In this document: in pieces, positions 62,065-64,000 of the stretch
How the letters are laid out: every line of letters begins with the position of its first letter
Numbering within the stretch: position 1 is the first letter of the stretch
From: Haemaphysalis longicornis
Taxonomy: Eukaryota; Arthropoda; Arachnida; Ixodida; Ixodidae
Reading direction: 5' to 3'
DNA: 64,000 bases
NCBI GenBank assembly: GCA_013339765.2
Contig: JABSTR010000956.1
Span: forward strand, 62,001-126,000
Translations under genes and position numbers: made by a program
The notes under the pieces: generated by a model
Database searches by the model: none
What the model was told of the DNA's origin: nothing
What the model saw: only the letters and a program-made list of their open reading frames with translations

Positions 62065-64000
62065 TGGATAGAAACAGCGACAGCACGATGAAGATATGGC
62101 ACTGGAATGCAAATGGGTTCCGATGCCGCAAAGCAATACTGCAACAGCACCTGAAATCACTTGACCCGTCGGAACAACCAGACATATTAGCGATACAGGA
62201 AACACACATGGAAGACACGCCGACGCTGCCCGGATACCGTGCGCATGCCTGCCCGCCGAGCGCCCGCACATGCGGGAAGGGTGCGGCGCAGGGAGTGTGC
62301 ACGTTTGTCCGCAAAGGCATCGCTCACGTAAAACACGACAAATTCTTGGGCAACAGAGACACCGCAATCGAGCTCTGCGTCACCGAGCTAGTCATTTCTA
62401 GCAAGGGACGTAAGACTCAAGGCGGCAAGAAGAAGACGTCGACAACGATACACATTGCCAACGCCTACAGCAACCCACAGCATGGAAAACAGAAATTCAG
62501 AACCCTGTTCCAAAAAGTCAAGAACGCCACGATGCAAACGCAAAAGGATCTGGCGAAAAGAGGAGACGCGGCAGCAATCATCTGCGGCGACTTCAACGCT
62601 CAACACACAGACCTCGGATACACCCACACCACATCCAAGGGGAGAGATCTCCTAGAAGACGCAAGTGCGGCCGAGTTCACGCTACTGACGAACCCAGCTC
62701 ATCCGTCGAGAATTGGAACGTCGACTGCCCGAGACACGAACCCGGATCTTGCCTTTGCGCTCCTGCCTGACGGCGGGGCCGTAAGGTGGAAGAACACGGG
62801 ACACAACTTGGGCAGCGACCACTTTATCATAGAAATCGAAGTGCCACTAAGTCACCCCAACGAAGGAGTGAATTACGGCAAAACAACGAAGCACAAGCTG
62901 GTCAATTGGCACAAATTCCGAGACGCGGAACTTGGAGAAATTGACAATATCGAAGACTGGACAGCGAGAGTGTTGACAGCCACAGAAGGCGCCACAGACG
63001 AAGTCGACGCGCCAGAAGAATACGAAAAGATGGACCCACGCCTAGCCCACTTGTTAGAGGCTCGGCGCTCGCTCCAACAACGCTGGAGAAGGCAGCGGCA
63101 CAATAGGAAGCTGCGCAAAAGAGTGGCAGAGCTCGGACGAGAAATTGAACGCTACAGTAGACAGCTATGCTCCCAGCAATGGTTTGCGCTTTGCAGCCAG
63201 GCTGACGGGCGGCTGCACCGTGGCGGCACTTGGAAGCTCCTGAGGCAGCTCATGGACGAAACCAAGAGCTGTGAATACCAACGCACGCGCATGGCTCAAA
63301 TCCTGCACACCACCGCAAGACAACTGGGGGAGGAAGAGATGCACAGGCGCCTGAACGAGCGCTATCTCCCCTCCACCCAGCATGAAGATCACCCGAGCTA
63401 CGCGGGTCCGCCGAACCCTACCCTCGACCGAGACATCCAGGAGTGGGAGGTACGCCAGGCCACGCAAAATTTGAACTGTCGTTCGGCGGCCGGACCCGAC
63501 AGAATCACCAACAAAGCTCTGCGCAACCTCAGCGACTCGGCCATCTCGTCGCTCACGCGCTTCTACAAGTGCTGGCACAGCGGGCAGCTGCCCAAAGCCT
63601 GGAAGACAGCAAAGACAATCCTGCTGCCAAAGCCAAATAAGCCACCGGGAATAGAGGGCCTGCGCCCCATCTCGCTCACGTCCTGCGTGGGCAAGGTGCT
63701 GGAACATGTCCTCAACACCCGGTGGAACCGCTACCTGGAGTCCCAGAACATGTACCCGGACTCCATGCTGGGTTTCAGAGCAAAACTAGGAACCCAAGAT
63801 GCCATGCTTTTGCTTCAACGGGAAATCCTGGACCCCCCGGGCGGGATCCCGCAGAACGACAACAGAGCGATCCTGGGCTTAGATTTGCAGAGTGCGTTCG
63901 ACAACGTCCGCCATTCGGCAATCCTGGCTCAGGTATCCCGCCTGGGGCTGGGAACAAGATCGTACGACTACATCAAGGCCTTCCTCTCCCGCCGCACAGC
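62064..64000 (+). CDS. I-like LINE ORF2, endonuclease and RT (partial, 3' end outside window)
   Basis: The ATG overlaps the ORF1 stop (TAATG), suggesting stop-restart translation. The frame is open for 645 codons to the edge. The AP endonuclease shows MKIWHWNANGFRCRKAIL, DILAIQETHMED, IICGDFNAQH and GSDHFIIEIE, with catalytic N, E, D and H positions present. A linker has the coiled R-x-x-L-Q-Q-R-W-R-R-Q-R region. The RT then begins with SAAGPDRITNKALRNLS, ILLPKPNKP, LRPISLTSCVGKVLEHVLN, LGFRAKLGTQDAMLLL and LGLDLQSAFDNV (domain A). The YADD box and any RNase H lie beyond 64000. Confidence 0.85.
   Translation, partial: MDRNSDSTMKIWHWNANGFRCRKAILQQHLKSLDPSEQPDILAIQETHMEDTPTLPGYRAHACPPSARTCGKGAAQGVCTFVRKGIAHVKHDKFLGNRDTAIELCVTELVISSKGRKTQGGKKKTSTTIHIANAYSNPQHGKQKFRTLFQKVKNATMQTQKDLAKRGDAAAIICGDFNAQHTDLGYTHTTSKGRDLLEDASAAEFTLLTNPAHPSRIGTSTARDTNPDLAFALLPDGGAVRWKNTGHNLGSDHFIIEIEVPLSHPNEGVNYGKTTKHKLVNWHKFRDAELGEIDNIEDWTARVLTATEGATDEVDAPEEYEKMDPRLAHLLEARRSLQQRWRRQRHNRKLRKRVAELGREIERYSRQLCSQQWFALCSQADGRLHRGGTWKLLRQLMDETKSCEYQRTRMAQILHTTARQLGEEEMHRRLNERYLPSTQHEDHPSYAGPPNPTLDRDIQEWEVRQATQNLNCRSAAGPDRITNKALRNLSDSAISSLTRFYKCWHSGQLPKAWKTAKTILLPKPNKPPGIEGLRPISLTSCVGKVLEHVLNTRWNRYLESQNMYPDSMLGFRAKLGTQDAMLLLQREILDPPGGIPQNDNRAILGLDLQSAFDNVRHSAILAQVSRLGLGTRSYDYIKAFLSRRT

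Larger units (their letters stand above)
59457..64000 (+). mobile_element. I-like non-LTR retrotransposon, apparently intact, runs off window
   Basis: A GC-rich 5' leader (about 59457-59787), a complete ORF1 and an ORF2 that is open to the window edge. The left boundary is a guess from the change in composition. ORF1 and ORF2 overlap by one base (TAATG). Confidence 0.75.

Noticed and set aside
1..64000. CRISPR array, bacterial operon or phage-like system
   Set aside because: No regularly spaced repeats, no ribosome-binding-site-led gene runs, and clear spliceosomal introns.

Overview
The window looks like an arthropod nuclear genome, most likely a tick (Ixodida). This is inferred from the mix of elements: tRNA-headed SINEs, CR1-like, RTE, R2-like, L1-like and I-like LINEs, Penelope-like fragments, pogo/Tigger and P-like DNA transposons. 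GT-AG introns of up to 10 kb in the one host gene agree. I see no prokaryotic gene organisation, rRNA gene, true tRNA gene or CRISPR array.

Host gene. The only host protein-coding gene I can support is the 3' part of a NOL8-like (nucleolar protein 8) gene on the + strand. Nine exons can be placed between 8334 and 36854, with a poly(A) signal at 36874. Every junction keeps phase except the one entering exon 5, where the obvious acceptor gives the wrong frame. The RRM-bearing 5' part of the gene must lie left of the window. The introns, 72 bp to over 10 kb, are packed with transposable elements.

Left flank (1-8333). There is the 3' end of a Ty3/gypsy-type element (integrase tail, polypurine tract, LTR). 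It abuts one of two inverted copies of a pogo-like element. A P-like element carrying THAP N-terminal and transposase C-terminal remnants sits inside another pogo-like element. A short RT fragment and two inverted Penelope-like fragments follow.

Introns (8520-36731). These hold a near full-length antisense CR1-like LINE with a duplicated 5' unit, two TTAA/TA element nests, a Tigger remnant, a hAT-like element with an 8-bp target duplication, a decayed hAT transposase, a TA-flanked pogo-like element and a pogo-like transposase split by a SINE. A perfect 21-bp hairpin is also present.

Right flank (36880-64000). A 4.9-kb TA-flanked element contains a TTAA-flanked element, a SINE and a hairpin. 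Next is an R2-like LINE with C2H2 fingers, RT and a C-terminal restriction-like endonuclease. It is broken by an RTE LINE inside the endonuclease, by a hAT-type MITE with an 8-bp duplication inside the RT region, and by a TA MITE. Then come an L1-like LINE inserted into a SINE head with a 16-bp duplication, a LINE ORF1 with three zinc knuckles, and an apparently intact I-like LINE whose ORF2 runs off the right edge.

No operon-like or new defence system is visible. The value of the window lies in its nested, orderable insertion history and in a few structures that need checking.
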